DNA from: Candidatus Endomicrobium macrotermitis
Lineage (GTDB): Bacteria > Elusimicrobiota > Endomicrobiia > Endomicrobiales > Endomicrobiaceae
DNA length: 47,208 nt
Direction: 5' to 3'
NCBI GenBank assembly: GCA_031271405.1
Contig: JAISVT010000003.1
Location: 1 to 47,208, forward strand
The position numbers and the translations under genes were made by a program. The stretch's first letter is position 1. The number at the start of each line of letters is the position of its first letter. The notes beneath the pieces are model-generated. The model saw nothing but the letters and a program-made list of their open reading frames with translations. It was not told the DNA's origin and made no database searches. Shown here piece by piece: positions 38,261 through 47,095 of the stretch.

Positions 38261-39986
38261 AGAATTTTTTAATTCCTTCGTAAACCGAATCTGCCGTTGC
38301 CGATTGGAATCTTCCGGTATTCAGTCTCGACTCTTCGGCATAATTGCTTAAAAACGCGGCTTCAACAAGCACGGACGGCATTTGCGAGCCTCTCAAAACG
38401 TAAAAACTGGCCTGTTTTACGCCTCTGTTTGCGATCTTAAGCCTTCCCGAAGCTTCTCCCGATATAAAACTGCAAAGCTCGGAAGAATCGTTCATATATT
38501 CGTTTAACATCATAGACCATAACATTTCCTGAAGCAGCGCGCGTTTTTTTGTCGGCTTGCCTTCAAGTTCCAAAACCGAATTCTCAAGCGTCGCCGTTGC
38601 CGCCGCTTCGGAATCCGTGGCTTGTTCGGATAAGAAATAAATTTCGAATCCGCTTGTCCCCCTGTTGAAATTGGAGTTGCAGTGTATCGATACGAAAAGA
38701 TCTGCGCTGTATTCGTTGGCGATATTCGTTCTTTCCGCAAGAGGGATGAACGAGTCGTCTTTTCTGGTAAGCAATATTTCATATTCGTCGTCCGCGTCAA
38801 AAATCTTTTTTAATTCGTAAGCTATTGCCAGATTTATGTCTTTTTCTTTTGTGCCGTTCGGGCCGACTGCGCCCGGATCTTCGCCGCCGTGCCCGGCGTC
38901 TATGACTATTATTCTTTTACGCTTGAATTCTTTTTTCTTTTTTTCCGGCGCCTTTGCGGGGAGAACTTCCGCGATTGTCGCGGTATCGTCCACAATCGTA
39001 TAGCTGTCGTCTATTATGGTTTTTTCGTCAAATTTTGCCACGGGTATTTTGCTTAAATCGGAATTGTCTTCGCCGGCCTCTATAGGCGCTATCGTTTCGC
39101 CGATTTGCGTCTGGGCGTATTTTTCGGGAATATTTGCCGCATCTCCGGATGAAAACGCGGACGCGGTTTCGGCGGCTTCCGTTTCGGGTATCGTCGTTTC
39201 GGCGAGATACGACAGATCTATCTCTTTGGAATGCTCTATGTCTATGGCTATTCTGTCCGGGTTTTTAAGCCTTAAACTTTTTACGAGTTTGGGCGACTGC
39301 TGCAGATTGACCGTTATTATGGCCGATTTTCCGTCCGTATCGAAAAGAATGTCCCTTACGGCTCCGTTATTGGCGTATATAAAATCCCTTTGTATTTTTC
39401 CCCGGTGGATATTGAGAACGATTGCTCCCGTGGATTTGGAAACCGAATAAGAAAGAGGTTCGCTCAGCTGCGTTATAATCTGGGTGCTTTGCGGAGTGGT
39501 AAAATATCTTACCGACTCTATATTTGAGCGCCGCAGAACGTTTAATATAAAGGCTCTGCCGTTCCATGTCGAATCCGTTTCGGATATGTCGGAAAACTCC
39601 GGAGAAACAAACAATTCGGGAGAAACGTAAAGCTCCCCTTTTATAAGCCTTGATGGGAGCGTCATCTTTTTGACCGTTTTTCCGAAAATTACGGTATTGC
39701 TGTCCGTTTTTATGTCTATTTTTTTATTGCCGAAATGCATAGAAACTACGGAACTTACCGGTTTCCATTCGAGAACCGCGTTGTAAATTTCCGCCGCTTC
39801 CCTTATGGAAAGAAAATAAGTGCTTTCCGTAATGGCGTAAGCGCTCACTCCCGGAAGATATTCGCCGTCGATAATTACGTTGACGGGACGCGTTTCCGGC
39901 GTTTTTGCGGGTTCGTCCGCAGGAGCGTAAGAAACAAAAAACGATAATAAAAAAATAAAAAATAATTTGACGGTTTTTTTCTTCAT
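38223..39986 (-). CDS. N-acetylmuramoyl-L-alanine amidase (AMIN + Amidase_3)
   Basis: IIVIDAGHGGEDPGAVGPNGTKEKDINLAIAYELKKIF; start at MKKKTVK. Confidence 0.92.
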   Translation of the reverse strand: MKKKTVKLFFIFLLSFFVSYAPADEPAKTPETRPVNVIIDGEYLPGVSAYAITESTYFLSIREAAEIYNAVLEWKPVSSVVSMHFGNKKIDIKTDSNTVIFGKTVKKMTLPSRLIKGELYVSPELFVSPEFSDISETDSTWNGRAFILNVLRRSNIESVRYFTTPQSTQIITQLSEPLSYSVSKSTGAIVLNIHRGKIQRDFIYANNGAVRDILFDTDGKSAIITVNLQQSPKLVKSLRLKNPDRIAIDIEHSKEIDLSYLAETTIPETEAAETASAFSSGDAANIPEKYAQTQIGETIAPIEAGEDNSDLSKIPVAKFDEKTIIDDSYTIVDDTATIAEVLPAKAPEKKKKEFKRKRIIVIDAGHGGEDPGAVGPNGTKEKDINLAIAYELKKIFDADDEYEILLTRKDDSFIPLAERTNIANEYSADLFVSIHCNSNFNRGTSGFEIYFLSEQATDSEAAATATLENSVLELEGKPTKKRALLQEMLWSMMLNEYMNDSSELCSFISGEASGRLKIANRGVKQASFYVLRGSQMPSVLVEAAFLSNYAEESRLNTGRFQSATADSVYEGIKKFYARKDKKETVKK

Positions 39987-40127
39987 ATCGTTCAGATTAT
40001 ACATAAAATATGAAATCAATTAAAGTTTTAACGGAATAATAAATAATCCCGCTTTGTTTTAAATATATTTTTGCTTATATAAAAAATCTTAACATAAACT
40101 TAACTTTTTCTTTGTATAATGTGAAAA

Positions 40128-41219
40128 ATGGAAAAACAGAAAAGGATTTTGATACTTACCTCTTATCTGACCGGACACGGGCACGCAAGCATCACTTCCG
40201 CGGTTGAGGACGCGCTGCGGGAGCGCAATGTCGATTTTAAAACCGTTGAAGCTTACGGGATGTGTTCTAAAACGTGGCTTATGAGCGCTAAAAGCTACGG
40301 CCGGATTACGCGGAATTATCCTAAACTGTGGGAATTTTTATTTAATTTTGCCGCCGTATTTCCCGGCTTTGTCGATTGGATGACGGCGGCAAACTGTAAA
40401 AGAAAATTTTTGAAGACATTTAAAGAATATATGCCCGATACGATTGTCAGCATTCATCCGATTTTTGTAGGAAGCATACTGGGCATTTTGGAAAAAAACA
40501 AGCTCCCCTGCCGTTTTATAACCGTTATCGCGGATCTTGTCAGCATTTCGCCGCTTTGGACGGACAAACGCGCGGATTTGACTATTTGCCCTACCCGCGA
40601 GAGTTTGGCATACGCATTGCGTAAAGGCATAAGCCCGGATAAACTGGAAGTCGTAAATCTTCCCACAAGAAGCAAAATTACAAAAAGCGCCGGGACGGTG
40701 CGCGAAACCGGCAGTGAAAGCGGCGGTCCTGTAAAATTGTTTATGATGAGCGGAGGCGAAGGCAGCGGAGATATGGCGGCTAATGTCAGGGAACTTCTGA
40801 AGGTTGAGAATTCCCGTATTACCGTAATAGCCGGCAGAAACGCCCGCCTGGAAAAAAGTTTAAAAGACGAATTCGGCGCAAATTCCAATGTTGAAATTCA
40901 CGGTTTTGTAAACAATATAGACGAACTGCTGCCCCGCCACGACATTGCCATAGTGCGCGGCAGCCCGAACGTTCTTATGGAATGCGTAAATCTTACGGTG
41001 CCGGTAATCGTCACTGATTATCTCGGAGGGCAGGAGCCGGGCAATGTGGATTTTATAATTACGCGAAAGCTCGGGCTTTTCTGTTTTGACAAATCCAATC
41101 TCAACGATTTTGTAAAGCAATATTTGAAAGACGGCCGCAAACTTCTTAAAGAAACGCGCAGAAACCAGTTTGAATACAGAGATCTTGACGCCGCAAAAAA
41201 GATAGCCGGGCTTATATAA
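40128..41219 (+). CDS. MGDG synthase/MurG-like glycosyltransferase
   Basis: LTSYLTGHGHASITSAVEDALRER; DICPTRES-type central region and VRGSPNVLMECVNLTVPVIVTDYLGGQEPGN. Confidence 0.82.
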   Translation: MEKQKRILILTSYLTGHGHASITSAVEDALRERNVDFKTVEAYGMCSKTWLMSAKSYGRITRNYPKLWEFLFNFAAVFPGFVDWMTAANCKRKFLKTFKEYMPDTIVSIHPIFVGSILGILEKNKLPCRFITVIADLVSISPLWTDKRADLTICPTRESLAYALRKGISPDKLEVVNLPTRSKITKSAGTVRETGSESGGPVKLFMMSGGEGSGDMAANVRELLKVENSRITVIAGRNARLEKSLKDEFGANSNVEIHGFVNNIDELLPRHDIAIVRGSPNVLMECVNLTVPVIVTDYLGGQEPGNVDFIITRKLGLFCFDKSNLNDFVKQYLKDGRKLLKETRRNQFEYRDLDAAKKIAGLI

Positions 41220-41293
41220 GCACGGCCGTCTCATCCCGCAATGCAATTTCACAGTAAATAAAAGTTGAATAATTACGGCGGTACGGAGTATAA

Positions 41294-42256
41294 ATGAAAC
41301 GGTTGACGGTTTTGACGGCATTCTTTATGTTTTCGGCATGCGTGTTTTGTCATGCCGGCAGGGAGGACTCTATGGCGGGAAGATTTATTCCTAAAAACGG
41401 CAAAACGATTCTGTTTGCCGGGCAGAACAATATGTCGGTTTCAAAATATGTCAAGTCCGTAAAAACAGTTCCGGCAGGTTTTATGTTTTATACCGCTTTG
41501 ACGGATTTGAACTCGCTTACAAAAGACACGGATTTCGGTGCCGGGGAAACGTCGGGAAGTTTTATCCTTAAAAATTATCCGAAAGCCGCCGTTCAGATAG
41601 GACTTTATCTTGTAAACTCTTTGGATAATGTTATTGAGGGGAGTTTGGACGCGGAAATTAAAGAATTGGGAGACTGGATGAAAGAAGCCGGCGTTCCGGT
41701 TTTTTTAAGAATAGGCTATGAATTTGATTATCCCGAAAATATGTACGAGCCGGAAAAATATATTAAAGCCTACAGATATATAGTGGATAAACTTGACGAA
41801 TTCGGCGTGACAAACGCCGCGTATGTGTGGCATTCGTACGCTTCGTCAAACCCCGTAGGCATAGAGGCCTGGTATCCCGGCGATGAATACGTTGACTGGT
41901 GCGCAATATCTTACTTTACAAATCCGCAGTGGATACCTATGGTCAACTTTGCAAAAAAGCATTCGAAGCCGCTTATGATAGCGGAATGCGCGCCGATGCT
42001 TGGGCACGATAAAACCGTTGAGCAAAAAGCGGAGTGGTACGGCAAACTTTTCAGGTTTATAGATAAATACAACGTAAAGGCTTTGTGCTATATAAACGCC
42101 GATTGGGACTCTATGCCGATGTTTGAAGGTTATAAGTGGGGAAACGATATGCTGGGTGCGGATAAAGAAATTGTCAAACTGTGGAAAGAGAAAATTTCCG
42201 GCGGCAGGTTTATTAATTTTAAAGAATTGTATAAGAATACAGACTTTAAAAACTAA
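41294..42256 (+). CDS. exported glycoside hydrolase-like protein (GH26-like TIM barrel)
   Basis: Signal with possible lipobox; VPVFLRIGYEFDYP, YVDWCAISYF, KPLMIAECAPM. Confidence 0.65.
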   Translation: MKRLTVLTAFFMFSACVFCHAGREDSMAGRFIPKNGKTILFAGQNNMSVSKYVKSVKTVPAGFMFYTALTDLNSLTKDTDFGAGETSGSFILKNYPKAAVQIGLYLVNSLDNVIEGSLDAEIKELGDWMKEAGVPVFLRIGYEFDYPENMYEPEKYIKAYRYIVDKLDEFGVTNAAYVWHSYASSNPVGIEAWYPGDEYVDWCAISYFTNPQWIPMVNFAKKHSKPLMIAECAPMLGHDKTVEQKAEWYGKLFRFIDKYNVKALCYINADWDSMPMFEGYKWGNDMLGADKEIVKLWKEKISGGRFINFKELYKNTDFKN

Positions 42257-42272
42257 TATAAAACATCATATC

Positions 42273-42710
42273 CTATCTCTTTTTAACGGGTTTTTTCTTT
42301 ATTTCTATCAGCTTCAGAATGTCCGTCAGCTCATTATCGGTTAACGCCCTGTAATTCACCCAGCCGCCTTTGCCGCACGGATAACGTTCGTCCCAAAGCT
42401 TTTTTGTTTTCGGCAAAAAGCCGTTTAATTGTCCGTTAAGTTTCGAAACTTCGCCGTTTCCTATCGATACCGTAACCGTTATTGCGTTTTTCTCAAAAAA
42501 AACATAGCACAAATATTTGTTTTTATGGCTGTATTTAAATCCCCAATCGTAAGAATTGCCGAAAGGAAATTTTAATTCCCTGACAATATCGTATTTCTCG
42601 TTAAGCGATTTTTCTAATTTGTTCAGCAGTATGCCGCCTTGTTTACCGATATGCGCGGCGATTTGACTTGCGTCGGGCGTAATGTCTTTATTCAGCAGTC
42701 TTTCATACAT
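42273..42710 (-). CDS. DUF3788 family protein
   Basis: YDWGFKYSHKNKYLCYVFFEKNAITVTVSIG...YPCGKGGWVNYRA. Confidence 0.65.
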   Translation of the reverse strand: MYERLLNKDITPDASQIAAHIGKQGGILLNKLEKSLNEKYDIVRELKFPFGNSYDWGFKYSHKNKYLCYVFFEKNAITVTVSIGNGEVSKLNGQLNGFLPKTKKLWDERYPCGKGGWVNYRALTDNELTDILKLIEIKKKPVKKR

Positions 42711-42726
42711 TTAAAACGTCCCTTAT

Positions 42727-43404
42727 TTACGGTTTTGCCAGATAAACGGAAAAATTATAATGCTTATAAACTACGTCGGTTTTAGAGAAACCGCATTTTT
42801 TAAGCATTTCAAGGTGCGATGTTAATTTTGCCGGCCTGTCTTCGGCATAATAGTTCGGCAGCCATTTATCGGTCATTTCCCGTTCGGATATATTTGTTCT
42901 CATAAAAGACTTCCATTTTTCCATATATGCGCTTTGTATGGCGTCATCTTCTCCTAAAACTACGTCAATATTGATAAAAATGCCGTCCGGCGTCAAGGCT
43001 TCGAATATTTTTTTATAAAATTCAAATTTCAGGCTATCGTTTTCCAGATGGTGAAGAGCCAGCGACGATACGATTAAACCGTATTTTTGAGGGAAAGAAA
43101 AACCGTTAAAGTCGGCCTGAATATATTTTCCGGAGCCGATTTTAGTTTTTGCTATTTCAAGCATATTGGGGGAAATGTCAACGCAGGTGACATCGGCATC
43201 GGGAAAGCCGTTTTTTATTTCTTTTGCTACGGTACCTGTGCCGCAGCCTAAATCGATCATAGAAAAACCGGCGTCTTTCGCAAAAGGGATAACGGAAACC
43301 AGCGCTCCGATCATATCGTTATAATGAGGAATAAGTTTTTGAATCACGGAATCGAATTCTTTAGCTTCTTCTTCAAAATGAGCCTTTATCCTGCCGGTGT
43401 TCAT
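42727..43404 (-). CDS. class I SAM-dependent methyltransferase
   Basis: MIDLGCGTGTVAKEI, VTCVDISPNMLEIAK; start taken as MNTGRIK. Confidence 0.88.
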   Translation of the reverse strand: MNTGRIKAHFEEEAKEFDSVIQKLIPHYNDMIGALVSVIPFAKDAGFSMIDLGCGTGTVAKEIKNGFPDADVTCVDISPNMLEIAKTKIGSGKYIQADFNGFSFPQKYGLIVSSLALHHLENDSLKFEFYKKIFEALTPDGIFINIDVVLGEDDAIQSAYMEKWKSFMRTNISEREMTDKWLPNYYAEDRPAKLTSHLEMLKKCGFSKTDVVYKHYNFSVYLAKP

Positions 43405-43457
43405 GTCAATAATATTTCCTTTTTTCAAGAAATAAAACAAAAACAGCACAAAAGAAG

Positions 43458-43502
43458 TCTTTTATTCGGCAATTATACATAAAACACCGGAATAATGGAA
43501 GT
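43458..43502 (+). repeat. repeat copy A (C-terminal end only)
   Basis: cttttattcggcaattatacataaaacaccggaataatggaagt, matches copies B and C. Confidence 0.75.
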
Positions 43503-43510
43503 ATAAAGCC

Positions 43511-43539
43511 TTGACAATGTGTAAAATATAATATACAGT
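43511..43539 (+). promoter_or_regulatory. promoter of the TA module
   Basis: TTGACA-N17-TACAGT. Confidence 0.5.
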
Positions 43540-43568
43540 ATTGTCGCCGGCCATGAAGGAGATAGTAA

Positions 43569-43853
43569 ATGATTATTAGAAGAACAGAGTGTTTTGCAAA
43601 GTGGTTCAAAAAGTTAGATATGTATATTCGAGTTCGGCTTTTGATGCATATAAATAAACTTGAGAACGGTAATTTTTCAAATGCTAAGTCTGTTGGCGGC
43701 GGGGTGCATGAGTTAAAGATAGATTTTCAAAAAGGATATAGAATATATTTTGCAAATGTTAATGGAGAAATAATAATCCTTTTGTGCGGCGGCGATAAAT
43801 CAAGTCAACAGTGCGATATTGCAAAAGCAAAAGAAATTAAAAAGAATTTATAG
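43569..43853 (+). CDS. RelE/HigB-like type II toxin (addiction module killer protein)
   Basis: ECFAKWFKKLDMYIRVRLLMHINKLENGNFSNAKSVGGGVHELKIDFQKGYRIYFA. Confidence 0.85.
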   Translation: MIIRRTECFAKWFKKLDMYIRVRLLMHINKLENGNFSNAKSVGGGVHELKIDFQKGYRIYFANVNGEIIILLCGGDKSSQQCDIAKAKEIKKNL

Positions 43854-43893
43854 TCATAGTAAGTTTAGCGTAGTATAAAGAGGAGGGATAACT

Positions 43894-44220
43894 ATGAAAA
43901 ATACAAAAAAAATTAAAACGGAAGGTTTTTTTGAAGGCTTTGCCAATGATATTAAAGATAATCCAAAAAAACTTAAAGAATTTGAAAAAGCTGTAAATAA
44001 AATATACGCAGAAACAGGCGATATTGATGTTATACTTGGTGCATTAAAGGTTTTAGCGCATTTAAAAGGTAATATATCAAAGCTTGCCAAAAATTCAAAA
44101 ATAGAACGTGCAAGCGTTTATAATCTTTTTAAAAAGGGAAGTAACCCGACATTTAAAAATGTCGCAGCAGTTTCGCATAATTTAGGAGTAAGCTTTAATT
44201 TGTCTTTTGTTCGTAAATAA
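43894..44220 (+). CDS. HTH antitoxin (addiction module antidote)
   Basis: VILGALKVLAHLKGNISKLAKNSKIERASVYNLFKKGSNPTFKNVAAVSHNLGVSF. Confidence 0.85.
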   Translation: MKNTKKIKTEGFFEGFANDIKDNPKKLKEFEKAVNKIYAETGDIDVILGALKVLAHLKGNISKLAKNSKIERASVYNLFKKGSNPTFKNVAAVSHNLGVSFNLSFVRK

Positions 44221-44231
44221 AACTTAAAAAT

Positions 44232-44264
44232 AAAAAAGACATCTCTTAATGGCGCGTCTTTTTT
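44232..44264 (+). terminator. terminator of the TA module
   Basis: AAAAAAGAC-atctcttaatggcgc-GTCTTTTTT. Confidence 0.6.
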
Positions 44265-44265
44265 A

Positions 44266-44451
44266 TTGGCCAATCTAAACTTCACGGCAAAAAATCCCTT
44301 CAGGTGGAGGCAAGTAGATTTTTATCGAACTATTTCCCAAGAACTAAACAGCATCTACCGACTGCACAATAAGCCTTTTATTCAGCAATTATACATAAAA
44401 TACCGGAATAATAAAAATTTGGGCGTATATATAAGCTCTGTATTAAAGTAA
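44266..44451 (+). pseudogene. C-terminal fragment of the split small ORF (copy B)
   Basis: NPFRWRQVDFYRTISQELNSIYRLHNKPFIQQLYIKYRNN, parallels copy C translation. Confidence 0.6.
44281..44413 (+). repeat. repeat copy B
   Basis: About 85% identical to copy C over about 110 bp without indels; by-eye alignment. Confidence 0.85.
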
Positions 44452-44514
44452 ACCAAGGTAATATAACTATAGCAGAGTATAAGTTAAAAGGTTGTATAAA
44501 AGTGGCTGAAACTA

Positions 44515-44772
44515 CTAAATCATATTGAGTGTTTCTTGCACCGACGGATTAGATGTGTTTTCGTATTTGATTGAAGTGTTTTGAAATTCTCTTTTGATAC
44601 CGCCGATAAACTCGTCCGCCCAAGAAGGCGTTAAAACATCAACACCGGCAAAATCAAGTATAAATTCTGATTCTCCTGCTTTTAATGTATATGCTTTCGC
44701 CGCCAAAAAGGCTTCTTTTCCTTCAGGTCTTGAAACTAACAAATTTCCAAATTTTGATATTTGTATCCTCAT
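44515..44772 (-). CDS. STAS-like domain protein (DUF4325-like)
   Basis: AGESEFILDFAGVDVLTPSWADEFIGGI. Confidence 0.75.
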   Translation of the reverse strand: MRIQISKFGNLLVSRPEGKEAFLAAKAYTLKAGESEFILDFAGVDVLTPSWADEFIGGIKREFQNTSIKYENTSNPSVQETLNMI

Positions 44773-44782
44773 AAATTTACTC

Positions 44783-45358
44783 CTAATACTTAATTACTGC
44801 CAAACAACCGCGAACAGAATCGGGCTTTGTCGTAAAATCAGCATTTCCGTTTGATATTTCTATGCTGCCATTTCCAGATTGTAAATATAAATACCAATTC
44901 TTCATTTTTACTATTTTTGAAACAAATTTTAATCCGTTGCCTCTTTGTTCCGGCGCTCTGCCTGAAATTATTTCTGTCAAAGCAACATTGACAGCCTGTT
45001 CGTCAGTTTGAATATCATTTTTAACTTTTGACAGGGTTTCTTTTATTCCCAGCCCTCTGTCTGCCAAAATAATAGTTTTGTTTTCATAATCGCAAACGAA
45101 AATAATGCCGGTTATATCTTTCCAATTGCCTAAATTATGGTCATAAGAATTATTGCCGATTTCGCCGACAATAGCAGTAAGCAAAGGGTCTTTTGCTTCA
45201 ATCATAAATTTATTTAATTCAGACTGGAATAAATTCCTTGTCTTATAGTAATTTTCAGGTAAAACAATGCTATCAGCTTTTTCAAGTTTTACCCAATTTG
45301 TAATATTATCCAATGTTGCATTCATATGTTTTACGTTTATTGTACTAAAAATTTGCAT
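44783..45358 (-). CDS. GHKL/HATPase ATP-binding protein
   Basis: VGEIGNNSYDHN, ILADRGLGI, RGNGLKFV boxes; start uncertain (TTG 45373, ATG 45358 or ATG 45325). Confidence 0.75.
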   Translation of the reverse strand: MQIFSTINVKHMNATLDNITNWVKLEKADSIVLPENYYKTRNLFQSELNKFMIEAKDPLLTAIVGEIGNNSYDHNLGNWKDITGIIFVCDYENKTIILADRGLGIKETLSKVKNDIQTDEQAVNVALTEIISGRAPEQRGNGLKFVSKIVKMKNWYLYLQSGNGSIEISNGNADFTTKPDSVRGCLAVIKY

Positions 45359-45372
45359 ACGAACAAATTTCA

Positions 45373-45537
45373 AAGCAGCTTTAGTCTGCTTCTGGTGAAA
45401 ATCCTTTGAAGTGGTGGTCAGTAAATTTTTATCGAACTATATACAATGAACTAAATAGCATTTACCGCCTACACAATACTCCTTTTATTCAGCAATTATA
45501 CATAAAACACCTGAATAATGGAAGTGCAGCCAAATAA
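45373..45537 (+). repeat. repeat copy C (carries the ssrA-flank match and the coding C-terminal part)
   Basis: Left part matches 47053-47099 (about 42 of 47 bp); right part matches copy B. Confidence 0.85.
45400..45537 (+). pseudogene. C-terminal fragment of the split small ORF (copy C)
   Basis: NPLKWWSVNFYRTIYNELNSIYRLHNTPFIQQLYIKHLNNGSAAK*. Confidence 0.65.
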
Positions 45538-45601
45538 TATCCAATAGTCTTTTATGATACAATGTGCTTGTATTTTCCAAAAGAACAAAAAGGAGTAAGT
45601 T

Positions 45602-46165
45602 ATGGCAAAATTTGTGGGATTATTGGCAAACGCAAATGACTTTTTTGAAGCGGCGGAGCGGTGCGGGTGGGAACGCATAATAGATAAACTGGAAAACATA
45701 CAGACAACAAGGGAAAATTCGCCATTGTTTATACCCCAAATGGTAAATATGTCTTTTGCCTGTGAATTATATTTAAAAGCTATAGCAGAAGATAAATGTA
45801 TTGTCGTGGATAAAGTCCATGAACTTGATAAAATTTTTGAAAAGCTCCCAAAAGAAATTAAAAAAGAAATTTTTGATATATGGTGTGAAAATGCAGGCGA
45901 AAACATTGTTGATTGTGATTGTACAAGGAAAATGTTTTTTAACAACTTAGAGGCAGTTGGAAACGTTTTTAAGCGGTTTAGGTATGCGAATGAATGGGCT
46001 GGCAGTACCGTTAGTTTAAGCAGCAGTTTAACACTGGAACAATTTACAAAACTTTCGCCATTGAGTATCAGATCTCGAGAGGATTTGCTACGCCCGTCAA
46101 TATATGACGGTTTTTTAAGGCAATTTGCGTTATCTCTTAGAATATATACAGAAAAAATAGACTAA
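45602..46165 (+). CDS. HEPN-like domain protein
   Basis: FIPQMVNMSFACELYLKAIAEDKCIVVDKVHELDKIFEKLP resembles HEPN helices. Confidence 0.6.
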   Translation: MAKFVGLLANANDFFEAAERCGWERIIDKLENIQTTRENSPLFIPQMVNMSFACELYLKAIAEDKCIVVDKVHELDKIFEKLPKEIKKEIFDIWCENAGENIVDCDCTRKMFFNNLEAVGNVFKRFRYANEWAGSTVSLSSSLTLEQFTKLSPLSIRSREDLLRPSIYDGFLRQFALSLRIYTEKID

Positions 46166-46938
46166 TCTTTGATGTTCAGTTCTGCTCTATTTGAGGCTAT
46201 TAAAATTGTTGCAGGAATGCAAACTTTGTATGATGGAGATGCGATATCTATTATTGTCCAAACCCATAGAGCCCAGCCGAGCGGTCCCACGACAAATTTT
46301 AAAACTTGTTGTAAACCTCCAAAAAGCAACCATTTGGGGGCTGTTTTTTTAAGAATCTCTCTAAAAATAAAGATAACAAATTTATTTAAAGCATAATACG
46401 CTCGTATGCCATGAACCTTCACCAGTATTTTAACAGTTAATTGAGAAATATTGGTAAGTATTATGCCGTATTTCTTTTTCATAAAACCAGCAAATTCTTT
46501 GAGAAATGTTTCACGTTCATCTTGAGACATGTTATCAAGCATATCTTGCATATCTTGTTCTTTTCGTATGAGCAACCGTTCTTCCATTACTTCAATAGAG
46601 GATTTTTGAGTAATTTGTACTTTTGATTTTTTGCATACATCATAAAGCATCTCTCTATAGGAAACACCCTTGCGATTGTGATAAATATTTTTTAAAGATT
46701 TGTTCAATCCGTCTTTAGGGATTTGTTTGTAGCGAACATTTCTTAAACTGCGATAAAAATTTGCAATGGTATTGCCAGCAAATTTAAGCAACTCATCAGC
46801 TATTTTATCAATATGTTTTTTTGGGTTGTTTAGAATGGTTTTGTTTAACTCAAAAGACCATTTTTTTGACATAAGAGATATTAACTGTTTCAAATCTTCT
46901 TCTTGGAAATCTTTTAAAACTTCTAAATATTTGTCCAT
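46162..46938 (-). CDS. YaaW/UPF0174-like protein (DUF3944-type N-terminus)
   Basis: FAGNTIANFYR, SYREMLYDVCKKSKVQ, VGPLGWALWVWTIIDIASPSYKVCIPATILIASNRA parallel E. coli YaaW as remembered. Confidence 0.7.
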   Translation of the reverse strand: MDKYLEVLKDFQEEDLKQLISLMSKKWSFELNKTILNNPKKHIDKIADELLKFAGNTIANFYRSLRNVRYKQIPKDGLNKSLKNIYHNRKGVSYREMLYDVCKKSKVQITQKSSIEVMEERLLIRKEQDMQDMLDNMSQDERETFLKEFAGFMKKKYGIILTNISQLTVKILVKVHGIRAYYALNKFVIFIFREILKKTAPKWLLFGGLQQVLKFVVGPLGWALWVWTIIDIASPSYKVCIPATILIASNRAELNIKD

Positions 46939-46960
46939 TTTACAACTCCTATTAAATTAA

Positions 46961-47095
46961 AAAATAAAAAAAGACGTTCAGAGTTTGATAACGCCAAAAG
47001 GCTTTATTTTTAAAGAAAAAGTTATCGAACTTAAAGAAACGCCTGATTTTATAAGCAGTTTTAAGTCTGCTTCTGATGAAAATCCTTTGAAATGG
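46961..47095 (+). pseudogene. N-terminal fragment of the split small ORF, abutting the ssrA 3' end
   Basis: Open frame ...LITPKGFIFKEKVIELKETPDFISSFKSASDENPLKW ending at the tmRNA acceptor stem. Confidence 0.5.

Noticed and set aside
43458-45521. Repeat core ttcagcaattatacataaaacacc read as a Xer dif-like site or as a minus-strand TATAAT promoter with inverted-repeat arms
   Set aside because: The stretch is better explained as coding sequence (FIQQLYIKH) shared by the copies; similarity to dif is weak and the arms are not constant.
44281-45521. Central part of repeats B/C as a decayed tmRNA copy (CGGT...GTTCGAT spacing like ssrA)
   Set aside because: Only short matches; no T-stem pairing, and the coding explanation is stronger.
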